64,000 bases of DNA from positions 1 through 64,000 of the forward strand of contig MGTS01000014.1 of NCBI GenBank assembly GCA_001799565.1. The letters run 5' to 3'. This DNA is from Elusimicrobia bacterium GWA2_51_34 (GTDB taxonomy: Bacteria; Elusimicrobiota; Elusimicrobia; Elusimicrobiales; UBA9959). The position numbers were made by a program, and so were the translations under genes. Below the pieces are notes generated by a model. It searched no databases, was not told the DNA's origin, and was given only the letters and a program-made list of their open reading frames with translations. Positions within the stretch are counted from its first letter, which is position 1, and every line of letters begins with the position of its first letter. This document shows, piece by piece, positions 1-11,498 of this stretch.

Positions 1-158
1 CCAACCCAACCGGGGAAAATCACCAATTTAAAGTCTAAAAGTTGTACTTGGAGGTAATTCCTACTGCGTATTCACCTTAGCGGAGGATTTGGGAAGGGAA
101 CGGGGCCCCCCTGTCCTTTTGGTAAGAGTCTCCTTGGAGAATTGAGGGCCGGGTTTTT

Positions 159-1031
159 TCAGGCGGAGGAAAGCTGTTTTTTTGTGGCGGAGGAGATGAA
201 CATGCATATGGAAGTGTAGAGAACTACGCCGCACACCACCCACTTCATCACCGTCAGAGGCAGGGACTTCACCACGAAGGCGGCCAGAAAAACGCCCGCC
301 AGTCCGCCGACAGTCTGGGCGAGCGCGGCTTTGCGGTCGTAAGCGTTCTCTTTCACGAAGCGGGTGCTGCCGGCGGCCATCAGCATGGCTGTGGCCGTCA
401 TCATTATGGGAAAAGCCGTGCGCGGGTGCATGCCCAGCGAATAAACCAGGGCCATGCAGGGGGCGTAGAAACCTATGCCGATAGTTTGCAGCGCTCCGAA
501 AATAAAACTCATCAGGGTGATGAAAACAAGCTTGCCGCCCTTAAGTCCCAATGCCTCGCCGCCTGGCGGCATAATGCCCGTCAGTCCCGCCAGGATGGTA
601 AGCGCTACCACCAGCAGGCCTATACCCATGCCGAGTTGTATGCGGCGGCGCGGCATTTTTGCCACCACGCCCGCGCCAAGCACGGCCCCCAGCGGCGCGG
701 CAACTGACATCGAAACCAGAGTGAGGGGGTCAACCTTTATGGAGGACATGAATATGAACGCCTGGGCCACGGTGTTCGTGGTGTTGCCGGCGTTCATGGT
801 TCCCGGTATAAGCCGGTCATCCACCAGCCGGAAGAATTTAAAAAGGGCGGTCTGCTGTGCGAAGCTGCCTATGCCCAGCGTGTCTAGGAAATTTGTTATG
901 AAGCCTATGGCTGTAAGCCCGGGGCCGGATTTATCTGAAAATGATCTGCGGTTCCGGAAAAGGTCCGTGAAGTAAACCCAGCCGAAGGAAACTGTCGCTA
1001 GGCCCAGTATGGTTTTAAGGATGATACTCAT
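159..1031 (-). CDS. TauE/SafE-like membrane permease
   Basis: 290-aa ORF, many hydrophobic segments, TauE/SafE-like overall pattern. Confidence 0.7.
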   Translation of the reverse strand: MSIILKTILGLATVSFGWVYFTDLFRNRRSFSDKSGPGLTAIGFITNFLDTLGIGSFAQQTALFKFFRLVDDRLIPGTMNAGNTTNTVAQAFIFMSSIKVDPLTLVSMSVAAPLGAVLGAGVVAKMPRRRIQLGMGIGLLVVALTILAGLTGIMPPGGEALGLKGGKLVFITLMSFIFGALQTIGIGFYAPCMALVYSLGMHPRTAFPIMMTATAMLMAAGSTRFVKENAYDRKAALAQTVGGLAGVFLAAFVVKSLPLTVMKWVVCGVVLYTSICMFISSATKKQLSSA

Positions 1032-1214
1032 TTCTTATTAACCGCTTTAAAAACCGGTTTGATGTGGGATACCTTTGCAAAACTTTTTAAAACCAACCCT
1101 GCTTTCGACATTATATTATATCAGCGATAGGGGCGTTTTCCGCGAATTTTTCAGGTATTCGGAAGCTTCAAGTGGTGGTAACTAACGATAACCTGTTTTT
1201 ATGTCTACCACAAA

Positions 1215-1251
1215 TCAAAAGAGCCGGGGTTCCTCTCCCCGGCTCTTTTGA
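1215..1251. terminator. Bidirectional stem-loop terminator
   Basis: tcaaaagagccggggttcctctccccggctcttttga, GC-rich stem with flanking A/T runs. Confidence 0.8.
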
Positions 1252-1282
1252 TCTTGCTGATGTGCGGCGATAAAAGCCCGCT

Positions 1283-2152
1283 TTATTTTTTCTCAATGGA
1301 AATAAAAGGCACGCCCGCGCCTACGTAGCCTGGCAGGACGCCGTTCCATTTTTCTATGGCCTTAAGCTGGGCATCCACTTTTCGGAGTTCTATAAGGGCG
1401 GGGGTAACCTGCTCACGCTGCATGCGCAGAGCTTCAGCTTCGCCGCGGGACTTGGCGATCTGCTGTTCGGCGTCGCGCTTGGCTTTCTCTACGAGTTTCC
1501 CGGCCATCTGGGCCTGCTGATCAGCCACCTGTTTGTCTTCCACGGCCTTAAGGAACTGCTCGGTGAAATCCAGGTCCACTACGGAGATGTCCGTGACGAT
1601 TATTTCCTGTTTCATCAACTTCTCCTTGGCGCTCATGTTTATCTCCTGCACCAGGATGTTCCTGTCGGCGATGATCCTTTCGGCGGAGAATTTAGCCGCT
1701 ATGGATTTAAAGATTTCCTGTACGGTGGGATCTACAATGGTTTCCACGTAACGGGGACCGAGGTTCCTGTAAATGCTGACCACGGTGCCATTCTGTATGC
1801 GGTGATTGACCACCAGGTGTGAGTTCATGGTTTGCAGGTCCTTGGAAAAAGCCTGGGTTTTAATGTCGGCGCGCTGTATCTGTATGGAAAACTTTATAAT
1901 AGACTCCACCAGCGGTATTTTAAAGTGCATTCCTTCTTCGTAAGAGTCCACGATCTTTCCCAGGCGGGTCTTTATGGCCACTTCACCGGGTGAAACTATA
2001 AAAAACGAGCCCAGCAGCACGATCGCGGCCGCGCCGGCTATAGCTATCGTTATTATCTTACCGATGAAATCTTTTTCCATGCGAAAGCCTCCGGAATATT
2101 TATTTTTCAGATTTTTAAGTAAGGCGTCAATGTCTACGTTATCCTCGTCCAT
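1283..2152 (-). CDS. SPFH/prohibitin-family membrane protein
   Basis: N-terminal TM helix followed by prohibitin-like SPFH sequence (GEVAIKTRLGK, AEALRMQ). Confidence 0.85.
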   Translation of the reverse strand: MDEDNVDIDALLKNLKNKYSGGFRMEKDFIGKIITIAIAGAAAIVLLGSFFIVSPGEVAIKTRLGKIVDSYEEGMHFKIPLVESIIKFSIQIQRADIKTQAFSKDLQTMNSHLVVNHRIQNGTVVSIYRNLGPRYVETIVDPTVQEIFKSIAAKFSAERIIADRNILVQEINMSAKEKLMKQEIIVTDISVVDLDFTEQFLKAVEDKQVADQQAQMAGKLVEKAKRDAEQQIAKSRGEAEALRMQREQVTPALIELRKVDAQLKAIEKWNGVLPGYVGAGVPFISIEKK

Positions 2153-2257
2153 TGCACAGCGATTATATCATAAATTTTGTATCATATATTCGCAAGGCTA
2201 AGGCCTTTCCCGCCAAACAGCTTCGGCGGGTCCGGCAGGAATGTGTGGCGGAAATTT

Positions 2258-2944
2258 ATGAGCAAACGACGGCTCGCCAGAGAAAACTGCCTGCAGTCCC
2301 TGTATGTAACCGACATCGGCGCCTACGGCTCTGACAGCGTGCTGGCCAGTTTCCAGATGACTGACTTCGCTCTGGAGGGAAAAACCTTTGATTTTTATAA
2401 AGAGCTTTTTTTCGCCGCGGTTTCCAACCTTGAAAAAATAGATTCCATCATCCGTTCCACCAGCACCAATTGGGACATGGGCAGAATGTCCGCCACGGAC
2501 CGCGCCATATTGCGCATGGCGGTTTGTGAAATGATGATCCTTCGCGACGCTCCTGCGGCGGTAATTATAGATGAGGCCATAGAACTGGCCAAAAAATACT
2601 CCACCGAGAATTCCGGGAAATTCGTTAACGGCGTGCTGGACAGCGTGGCTAAAAATAATAACCTGATGAAAGGTCCTTCCGGGATTTTTCCGCAATATCC
2701 GCTTTCGGCGGGTATTGGGGGTGAAGACTTAACCGCGCGCGCAGGCCCCGCCCTTTTGCCAACTGAGCTGAAAATCATTGGGCAAAAGGGCGGGGCAGGC
2801 GGCGCGAAGGCGCGTGCGGTGAAAACCGCGCATCGGCGCCGGAGCGCGGCCGATCCGGTTGCCGGCAAAGCACGCCGCAAAAGCCGTCCGCCCGTCGGTC
2901 CCAAAGCGGATCCCAAAAAATCAGATAAAACTGATTTTTTATGA
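2258..2944 (+). CDS. nusB: Transcription antitermination factor NusB with low-complexity C-terminal extension
   Basis: RLARENCLQSLY..., DRAILRMAVCEMM, IDEAIELAKKYSTENSGKFVNGVLD are NusB-like; the extension after NGVLDSVAKNN includes a hairpin repeat. Confidence 0.85.
   Translation: MSKRRLARENCLQSLYVTDIGAYGSDSVLASFQMTDFALEGKTFDFYKELFFAAVSNLEKIDSIIRSTSTNWDMGRMSATDRAILRMAVCEMMILRDAPAAVIIDEAIELAKKYSTENSGKFVNGVLDSVAKNNNLMKGPSGIFPQYPLSAGIGGEDLTARAGPALLPTELKIIGQKGGAGGAKARAVKTAHRRRSAADPVAGKARRKSRPPVGPKADPKKSDKTDFL
2745..2796. repeat. Inverted repeat gccccgcccttttgcc...gggcaaaagggcggggc inside the nusB ORF
   Basis: Perfect 16-bp arms; second copy with related loop at 16929-16978. Confidence 0.9.
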
Positions 2945-3044
2945 CGTTGGCAATAACCCCGGCACCTGCCGCAGGTAGTTGGGTGAATTTGCCGGCGGGG
3001 GGTTTCAGTATCCGGCGGAAAATGGAGCTTCACCAAATGGGTGA

Positions 3045-5129
<2,085 letters not shown>

Positions 5130-5131
5130 AC

Positions 5132-5262
5132 GCTATAAGCCGTAAGCCATAGGCCATAGGCTTTATAAGGAAGTTCCTTTACGGTTTAAGATAAAAGGTT
5201 TCTGCGTATGGCCGATGGCTTATGGCAATAGCCGTATCTAAAGCTTACGGCTTATGGCATAG
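5132..5262. repeat. Heptamer-arm hairpin, word family ccgtaag/ccatagg
   Basis: ctataagccgtaagccataggccataggctttata versus downstream complementary tatggccgatggcttatggc...gcttacggcttatggcatag. Confidence 0.85.
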
Positions 5263-5277
5263 ATTTACCGGCTTTTT

Positions 5278-6777
5278 ATGGACAAAACCGCATACCTTAG
5301 CGTTTATGACAAAACAGGCCTGGCCGAATTCGCGGCAGGGCTTGAGGCGCTTGGCTTTGATGTTTACGCTTCAGGCTCAACCCATAAATTTTTAAAACAG
5401 GAGGGCATTGACGTAGAAGAGGCGCGTTTTTCGCCTCCGCTGCCTTTTGCCGTGCTTAAAGCGTTATTTTCCGGCGCCTGCGTCCTGGCTGAAAACGGCG
5501 TGGAAGTGCCGCCGCCTTCGCTTGTGGTCTGCGATCTTTACCCCCTTGCGCGCCTGACCGAGCAGGAAGACCTTGGCGCTGAAGAAATGTCTCTCTATCT
5601 TGACACGGCTAATTCCGCCGTTTTAAGGGCCGCTGCCAGAGAATTTGAAACAGTAACCGTTCTTTGCGACTCAGGCGATTATTCCCCCGTACTTGAAATT
5701 TTAAAACAAAACGGCGAACCCGCCCCGGAGCGGAAAAAAGAGCTGGCGGCCAAAGCCTATGCCTATTGCGCCTATTACGACGGAACGCTGGCGCGCTATC
5801 TCTCCGGCAAAACGGATTTCCTGCGCGCTGAAACAGTGCTTAGCCTTAAAAAGGTGAAAGACCTCTCCTATGGCGAGAACCGCCACCAGAAGGCGGCTTT
5901 CTACGCCCTAAGCGGCGCGAGGCCAAGCGGCCTCAATTCCGCTAAAATACTTCAGGGCGGAGATTTAAACCTGAACCATTACCTGGACATTGAAACCGCT
6001 TTTGAGATGGTTTCCTATTTTGAGGAGCCGGCCTGCGTGGTGGCCAAGCACGCGAATCCCTGCGGAGCGGCGGCGGGGCTGAAATTGTCGGAGTGTTTCG
6101 CGGCCGCTCTTGAGGCCGACCGCCTGGGAGCTTTTGGCGGCACGGCGGCTTTCAACCGGGAAGTTGACGCGGCTACCGCTGAAGCGCTTTCAGAGAGTTT
6201 TATTGAAACCGTGATCGCCACCGGCTATTGCGGCGAAGCGCTCAAAATTCTGCGCGCTAAAGAAGGCCTGAAAACTGTCCAGCTTCCATATCCGCTGGCG
6301 GCGCCGGGTGAAATGGAACTTTTCTCCCTTTCCGGCGGTCTCCTGATAGAAGAAAAGGACAATTTGTCGCCGGCTGCGGATTTTAAAATAGTTTCAAAGC
6401 GCGTCCCTTCCCCCGGCCAGACCCGCGCCCTTCGCCTGGCCTGGCGCGCGGCTGTTTTCGCCAAAAGCTACGCCGTGGCGCTGGCCACGGACTCAGCCAC
6501 CGTAGCTATAGGCGCCGGCCAAAGCTCTACCTACGATGCCGCCCGTCTGGCCGCTATGAAAGCGGGCCAAAGGCATCCCATACTTAAAGCCGGGGCGATC
6601 ATGGCCGCCGCCTCCGATGCCGCCCTGCCGGTTAAAACGCTTGAGGAAATACTCAGTCGGGGGGTGAGCGCGGTAATAGAGCCCGGCGGAGTGCCCGAAG
6701 ACGAGGCTTGTATTAAACTATGCGATCAGAAAAACGCCGTACTGGCCTTAACCGGCATTCGCCACCTGAAACATTAA
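5278..6777 (+). CDS. purH: Divergent PurH-like (AICAR transformylase/IMP cyclohydrolase)
   Basis: YGENRHQKAAFY, VVAKHANPCGAA, AFGGTAAFNRE, GAGQSSTYDAARLAA, IEPGG, LTGIRHLKH; several canonical motifs absent. Confidence 0.85.
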   Translation: MDKTAYLSVYDKTGLAEFAAGLEALGFDVYASGSTHKFLKQEGIDVEEARFSPPLPFAVLKALFSGACVLAENGVEVPPPSLVVCDLYPLARLTEQEDLGAEEMSLYLDTANSAVLRAAAREFETVTVLCDSGDYSPVLEILKQNGEPAPERKKELAAKAYAYCAYYDGTLARYLSGKTDFLRAETVLSLKKVKDLSYGENRHQKAAFYALSGARPSGLNSAKILQGGDLNLNHYLDIETAFEMVSYFEEPACVVAKHANPCGAAAGLKLSECFAAALEADRLGAFGGTAAFNREVDAATAEALSESFIETVIATGYCGEALKILRAKEGLKTVQLPYPLAAPGEMELFSLSGGLLIEEKDNLSPAADFKIVSKRVPSPGQTRALRLAWRAAVFAKSYAVALATDSATVAIGAGQSSTYDAARLAAMKAGQRHPILKAGAIMAAASDAALPVKTLEEILSRGVSAVIEPGGVPEDEACIKLCDQKNAVLALTGIRHLKH

Positions 6778-6897
6778 GGGTAGGGTACAGGGCAAAGAGT
6801 TTCTCCCGAAAAATCCGGTAACTTTTTAAAACCGGATTTTTTGATTGTCTGTTTGTCTTGTCAGCCCTTTGCGAATAGTGTATTATTGAACCGTAAT

Positions 6898-7272
6898 ATG
6901 ATCCTCGGAATAGGAATTGACACCATAGAGGTTGCAAGAGTTGCCAGGGAAATCGTTAAGTCCGGCGGTTTCAAGGAAAGATATTTCTCGGCCGGGGAGA
7001 TAAAGTACTGCGAGCCTAAACGCGGCAGGGCCCTTAATTATGCGGCCAGGTTCGCCGCTAAAGAGGCTTTTTTTAAGGCCCTGGGAACAGGGTATCGCGG
7101 CGGTCTGGCTTTTAAAGAGGTTGAGGTTATAAATGACCAACTGGGCAAGCCCGGTATCTCCCTGCGGGGCAGGGCGCGGGGGCTTTGCCGGAAGCGCGGT
7201 ATCCGCTCAATTCATATATCACTGACGCATATTAAAAATTACGCAAGCGCCGTAGTAATTATGGAGGGATAA
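6898..7272 (+). CDS. acpS: Holo-[acyl-carrier-protein] synthase
   Basis: MILGIGIDTIEVAR, FAAKEAFFKALGTG, ISLTHIKNYASAVVI. Confidence 0.95.
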   Translation: MILGIGIDTIEVARVAREIVKSGGFKERYFSAGEIKYCEPKRGRALNYAARFAAKEAFFKALGTGYRGGLAFKEVEVINDQLGKPGISLRGRARGLCRKRGIRSIHISLTHIKNYASAVVIMEG

Positions 7273-7278
7273 GTCCTG

Positions 7279-8997
7279 ATGAAGACAATAACCAAACCAA
7301 ATATCGGATCGTACGAGGAGCGCGTGAAGGGGCTCAACTGGGCTATTGCCGAAGAGGAACTCGGTTATAAACCGGGAGACGATATCAATATCGGCTGGTA
7401 CTGCTCGGACCGGATATGCAAAATGGGTAAAGCCGGCAAGACAGCTTTTATCTGGGAGGGGATGGGCGGAGTAGAGAAGCGTTACACTTTCAATGACATC
7501 CGCCTGGCGTCAAACACTATTGCGGCTTTCCTTAAGGGGCTGGGGATTCAAAGGGAGGATCGGGTCTGCCTGTTCCTGGACCGGATACCCGAGCTGTACC
7601 TTGGCTTTCTCGGTATCCTGAAAACGGGCGCTATCGCGCAACCCCTGTTCTCGGCCTTCGGCGATGAATCACTCCTTGTAAGGCTTGAGAACGCGCAGAC
7701 GACGGCCATTATCACCCAGCGCAAGCATGTCGGCAAGGTGCGCAAGCTCCGTGAGAAGCTGCCCTGCCTGAAACATATCGTAGTGGTGGACGATGACGGC
7801 AAAAAGCCCCTTCAGGAGCGCGAGGTAGCTTTCTCGCTGGAACACGCAAGGCCCGTTGAAGATTTTCAATCCGCGGCAACCAAGGCGGAGTCGCCCTCGG
7901 TGCTCCATTACACCTCCGGCACCACGGGGATGCCCAAGGGCGCCCGCCACGTCCATTATTCGCTTATCTCCCAGTACCTTACCACCAAATGGGTCCTTGA
8001 CCTGCGCGACGACGACATATATTGGTGTACGGCTGATCCGGGCTGGGTCACGGGAACATCCTACGGCATAATCGGCCCGTGGAGCCTGGGTGTGACGCAG
8101 TGCGTGCTGGACGTGGGGTTTACGGCGGAGAGCTGGTACCAGTTCATACAGAAACACCACATTACCGTCTGGTACTCTGCGCCTACCGCGATCCGGGCGC
8201 TGATGAAGGCCGGAAATGAGGTGGTAAAAAAACACGATCTTACAAGCCTGAGACATCTGGCCAGCGTAGGCGAGCCTTTGAACGCTGAGGCCGTAGTGTG
8301 GTCCGAACGCGTGTTAGGCCTGCCGTTTCATGACAGCTACTGGCAGACTGAAACAGGTTCTATTATGATTTCAAACTACCCCGGGGTGAAGATCAAGCCG
8401 GGATCCATGTGCAAGCCCTTCCCCGGCATAACGGCGACGCTGCTTGACATGCAGACCTTTGAGCCGTTCACAGAGACCGGGAAAATAGGCCTGATCGCCA
8501 TCAAGCCCGGCTGGCCGGCGATGCTGCGCGGATATTGGAACAACGAGGAATCCTATAAGAAGAAGTTCAGGAACGGGTGGTATCTTACCGGCGACCGCGC
8601 TACCCGCGACATGGATGGTTACTACTGGTTCGTAGGGCGTGACGATGATATAATAAACACGGCCGGGCACCTGGTCAGCCCGTTTGAGGTGGAATCGGCG
8701 CTGCTGGAGCATCCGGCGGTGGCGGAGTCCGCCGTGGTTTCCAAGCCGGACGAGATCAATATGGAAGTGGTTAAAGCCTTTGTGACGCTCAAACCGGGTT
8801 TCACCGGCGGCGACGATCTTGTCCTTGAAATCATGAATTTCATCCGCAAAAAACTCTCGCCGTTGGCTATGCCGCAGGAAATAGAGTTTACGCCTCTGCT
8901 CCCCAAAACGCGCAGCGGCAAGATAATGCGGCGGGTACTTAAGGCCAAAGAGTGGGGACAGGAAATAGGAGACACCTCAACGCTTGAGAACGACTAA
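7279..8997 (+). CDS. acsA: Acetyl-CoA synthetase-like acyl-CoA ligase (AMP-forming)
   Basis: YTSGTTGMPKGARH, TADPGWVTGTSYG, SYWQTETGS, LTGDRATRDMDGYYWFVGRDDDII, KTRSGKIMRR. Confidence 0.92.
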   Translation: MKTITKPNIGSYEERVKGLNWAIAEEELGYKPGDDINIGWYCSDRICKMGKAGKTAFIWEGMGGVEKRYTFNDIRLASNTIAAFLKGLGIQREDRVCLFLDRIPELYLGFLGILKTGAIAQPLFSAFGDESLLVRLENAQTTAIITQRKHVGKVRKLREKLPCLKHIVVVDDDGKKPLQEREVAFSLEHARPVEDFQSAATKAESPSVLHYTSGTTGMPKGARHVHYSLISQYLTTKWVLDLRDDDIYWCTADPGWVTGTSYGIIGPWSLGVTQCVLDVGFTAESWYQFIQKHHITVWYSAPTAIRALMKAGNEVVKKHDLTSLRHLASVGEPLNAEAVVWSERVLGLPFHDSYWQTETGSIMISNYPGVKIKPGSMCKPFPGITATLLDMQTFEPFTETGKIGLIAIKPGWPAMLRGYWNNEESYKKKFRNGWYLTGDRATRDMDGYYWFVGRDDDIINTAGHLVSPFEVESALLEHPAVAESAVVSKPDEINMEVVKAFVTLKPGFTGGDDLVLEIMNFIRKKLSPLAMPQEIEFTPLLPKTRSGKIMRRVLKAKEWGQEIGDTSTLEND

Positions 8998-9001
8998 GGT
9001 G

Positions 9002-9074
9002 GATAGGCTGTAGGCAGTTAGGCTGTAGGTAAGAAGTATGAATTCAGGCTAATAGCCTACAGTCTACAGGCTAA
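9002..9074. repeat. Heptamer-arm hairpin, taggctg family
   Basis: ggataggctgtaggcagttaggctgtaggt / agcctacagtctacaggcta; loop aagaagtatgaattcaggc recurs at 58541-58603. Confidence 0.88.
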
Positions 9075-9103
9075 ATGAAGTATCTACAATTAAGGAGATT
9101 GCA

Positions 9104-9367
9104 ATGGAAACTACCGAAGAGATCCGCGGCGCGGTTCTGAAGTACGTGAAAGCTGAATACCTTGAGGACGATGATCAGGAGATTGGCTGCGATACGCCGC
9201 TTATCTCCGGAGGGATAGTGGATTCCTTCTCCATGGTTTCTTTGAAGCGCTTTCTGGAGAATAAATACAAAATCCAGATCCCCGACAATAAAGCTACGCC
9301 GGAGGCGTTTGACAGCGTTAACCGGATCACCACGCTAGTAGAAACATTCGTGGGCGGGAAGGTCTGA
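9104..9367 (+). CDS. Acyl carrier protein
   Basis: Small acidic protein with GIVDSFSMVSL phosphopantetheine site. Confidence 0.9.
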   Translation: METTEEIRGAVLKYVKAEYLEDDDQEIGCDTPLISGGIVDSFSMVSLKRFLENKYKIQIPDNKATPEAFDSVNRITTLVETFVGGKV

Positions 9368-9368
9368 T

Positions 9369-10616
9369 ATGGCTTTCACTACCGCTGTCCGCGAACACTA
9401 TCAGAAGGATCTTGATGGGCTCCGCAGCGCCGGCATTTTCAAGGTGGAGCGCTTTATTCATTCCGCGCAGGCCGCGGACATAGAGGTGGAGTTTCCGGCG
9501 GGTTCGTCTCCGAAAAAAGTAATTAACATGTGCGCCAACAACTACCTGGGGCTTTCCAGCCACCCGGACGTGGTAAAGGCCGCGCACACGGGCCTGGATA
9601 CGCGCGGTTACGGGATGTCGTCGGTGCGGTTTATCTGCGGGACGCAGGACATCCATAAACAGCTTGAGCGGCGCATGACGGAGTTCCTGGGCACCGAAGA
9701 TACAATTCTCTTCCCGTCCTGCATGGACGCTAACGCCGGGGTTTTTGAGGCTATTTTAGACGACTCGGATGTGATGATCTCCGATCGTCTGGTCCACGCC
9801 TCCATCGTTGACGGCATCAGGCTGTGTAAAGCCCAGCGGGACACTTTTAAACACTCCAACATGGAGCACTTGGAGGATAAACTCAAGCTTCACTCCGACA
9901 AGCGTCTTATGGTCGTTATTACGGATGGTGTTTTTTCAATGGACGGCGATACGGCCCCGCTTGATAAGATGGCCGCTTTGTGTGAGAAATACGGCGCTAT
10001 GTTATTTGTAGACGACTCCCATTCCACCGGTTTCATAGGGAAGACAGGCCGGGGCACACATGAGAAATACGGGGTTGTGGGCAAGATGGATATTATCACC
10101 ACCACCTTCGGTAAGGCGCTGGGCGGCGCCTCAGGAGGCTGCGTCTCGGGGAGGAAGGAAATTGTGGAAATGTGCCGGCAGAAGGCCCGCCCCTACCTGT
10201 TTTCAAATACGATCGCGCCTGTAGTGGTCGCGGGTGTGCTTCAGGTACTGGATATTCTCTCCCAGAGCACGGAACTTCGGGATAAGCTGGAGAAAAATGC
10301 CGCCTACTGGCGCAAAGGGTTAACCGAGGCCGGCTTCATTCTCAAGGACGGAGATACTCCGATAGTGCCGGTAATGCTGTTTAACGCGAAGCTTGCCCAG
10401 GACTTTTCCAGGGATCTCTTTGACGAGGGAATATACGCGATTGGTTTCTTTTTCCCGGTTGTCCCTAAAGGCCAGTCCCGCATCCGCACACAGCTCTCAG
10501 CCGCGCATGAAACGCGCCATCTGGACAAAGCTCTTGCTGCCTTCATAAAGGTGGGTAAGAAGTATGAGATATTGGGCAGGACAAAAGAGGAAATTGCCGC
10601 CAAGTACGGATTGTAG
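9369..10616 (+). CDS. kbl: Alpha-oxoamine synthase, Kbl-like (glycine C-acetyltransferase family)
   Basis: INMCANNYLGLSSHPDV, SVRFICGTQDIHKQLE, VDDSHSTGFIGKTGRGTHE, TTTFGKALGGASGG PLP-Lys region. Confidence 0.92.
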   Translation: MAFTTAVREHYQKDLDGLRSAGIFKVERFIHSAQAADIEVEFPAGSSPKKVINMCANNYLGLSSHPDVVKAAHTGLDTRGYGMSSVRFICGTQDIHKQLERRMTEFLGTEDTILFPSCMDANAGVFEAILDDSDVMISDRLVHASIVDGIRLCKAQRDTFKHSNMEHLEDKLKLHSDKRLMVVITDGVFSMDGDTAPLDKMAALCEKYGAMLFVDDSHSTGFIGKTGRGTHEKYGVVGKMDIITTTFGKALGGASGGCVSGRKEIVEMCRQKARPYLFSNTIAPVVVAGVLQVLDILSQSTELRDKLEKNAAYWRKGLTEAGFILKDGDTPIVPVMLFNAKLAQDFSRDLFDEGIYAIGFFFPVVPKGQSRIRTQLSAAHETRHLDKALAAFIKVGKKYEILGRTKEEIAAKYGL

Positions 10617-10633
10617 GTCTCCCGCGGAGTTTT

Positions 10634-10670
10634 AAAAAAGATGCCCGCCTTAGGCGAGCATCTTTTTTTT
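10634..10670 (+). terminator. Rho-independent terminator after the kbl-like gene
   Basis: aaaaaagatgcccgccttaggcgagcatctttttttt. Confidence 0.88.
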
Positions 10671-10954
10671 CGTGCTTATATCTGTTTTAGCCTGAATCCT
10701 GCAGTTCAACATGGTTTCCATTAGAAAATCAGGTGAACAAAATTATGCAGGATTCCCCGCAGCAGCGGGTCTAAAAACAAGCGCTATGCGCGCAGGGTTT
10801 TCGAGGGCGTATGCCGCGCGAAGCGCACCCGAGCTCCGCGAGGGGAAAAATGCAACTGCATTTTTCAGGTTGGTTATGTCACTTTCTCGACGGTATAAAA
10901 GTTATTTAAAAAAAACATTTTAATCCGCGGTATTTTTTTTGTAGATTATAGGCT

Positions 10955-11377
10955 ATGGAAGAGTTGACCACCGGTGTGATGCAGCATGGGCAGGAAAATT
11001 TAAAAGCCATAGAAAAGGACAGGCTTCTAATGCTTGCCAGAAACCCGGCTTCCGTTTTTATTTTCTGGCAGTTCTGTTCCAATAAGGCCGGGGCCTTCCG
11101 GCAGGGAGTATATGGTACTGAAATAAGAGTGCGCCTTTTTTACAGCGAAGACAAAACTCCGGCCGGTGATGCAGCTTTCTCCTGGGACGCTTTTAAGGCC
11201 TATCTGAAGCCGCCGCTTGAAGGCAAGGCGTACTTTGCCGCGCTATACGCCGCAAAGCCCGGGGGAGATTATGAAAAACTGCTTGAGTCAAATTCCATAA
11301 CCATGCCTGTTTCTTCGCCGCTGTCCGCCGGTTCAACCTACGCCAGCGCCGAGTTTATGAAGAAGGCCTTGCCATGA
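10955..11377 (+). CDS. DUF4912-like protein
   Basis: RLLMLARNPASVFIFWQF-like start; adjacent to GH57 gene. Confidence 0.6.
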   Translation: MEELTTGVMQHGQENLKAIEKDRLLMLARNPASVFIFWQFCSNKAGAFRQGVYGTEIRVRLFYSEDKTPAGDAAFSWDAFKAYLKPPLEGKAYFAALYAAKPGGDYEKLLESNSITMPVSSPLSAGSTYASAEFMKKALP

Positions 11378-11387
11378 GTAGACGATC

Positions 11388-11488
11388 AGTGGCGAGTGGA
11401 GAGTGGCGAGTGGTTAGTGTAAGAGGTGTTTTGTTTCTGCATCATTTTTGCAATACTCTGACCCCTGGCGCCTATACGCTCGCCGCTG
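11388..11488. repeat. Heptamer-arm repeat, agtggcg family (weak right arm)
   Basis: cagtggcgagtggagagtggcgagtggttagtg. Confidence 0.6.
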
Positions 11489-11498
11489 AGGTAATAGT

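Noticed and set aside
61-243. Short plus/minus ORFs at the window start
   Set aside because: No domain; overlap the TauE-like gene end
10711-10923. 70-aa ORF after the kbl-like gene
   Set aside because: No domain, unusual composition, follows a terminator; likely spurious
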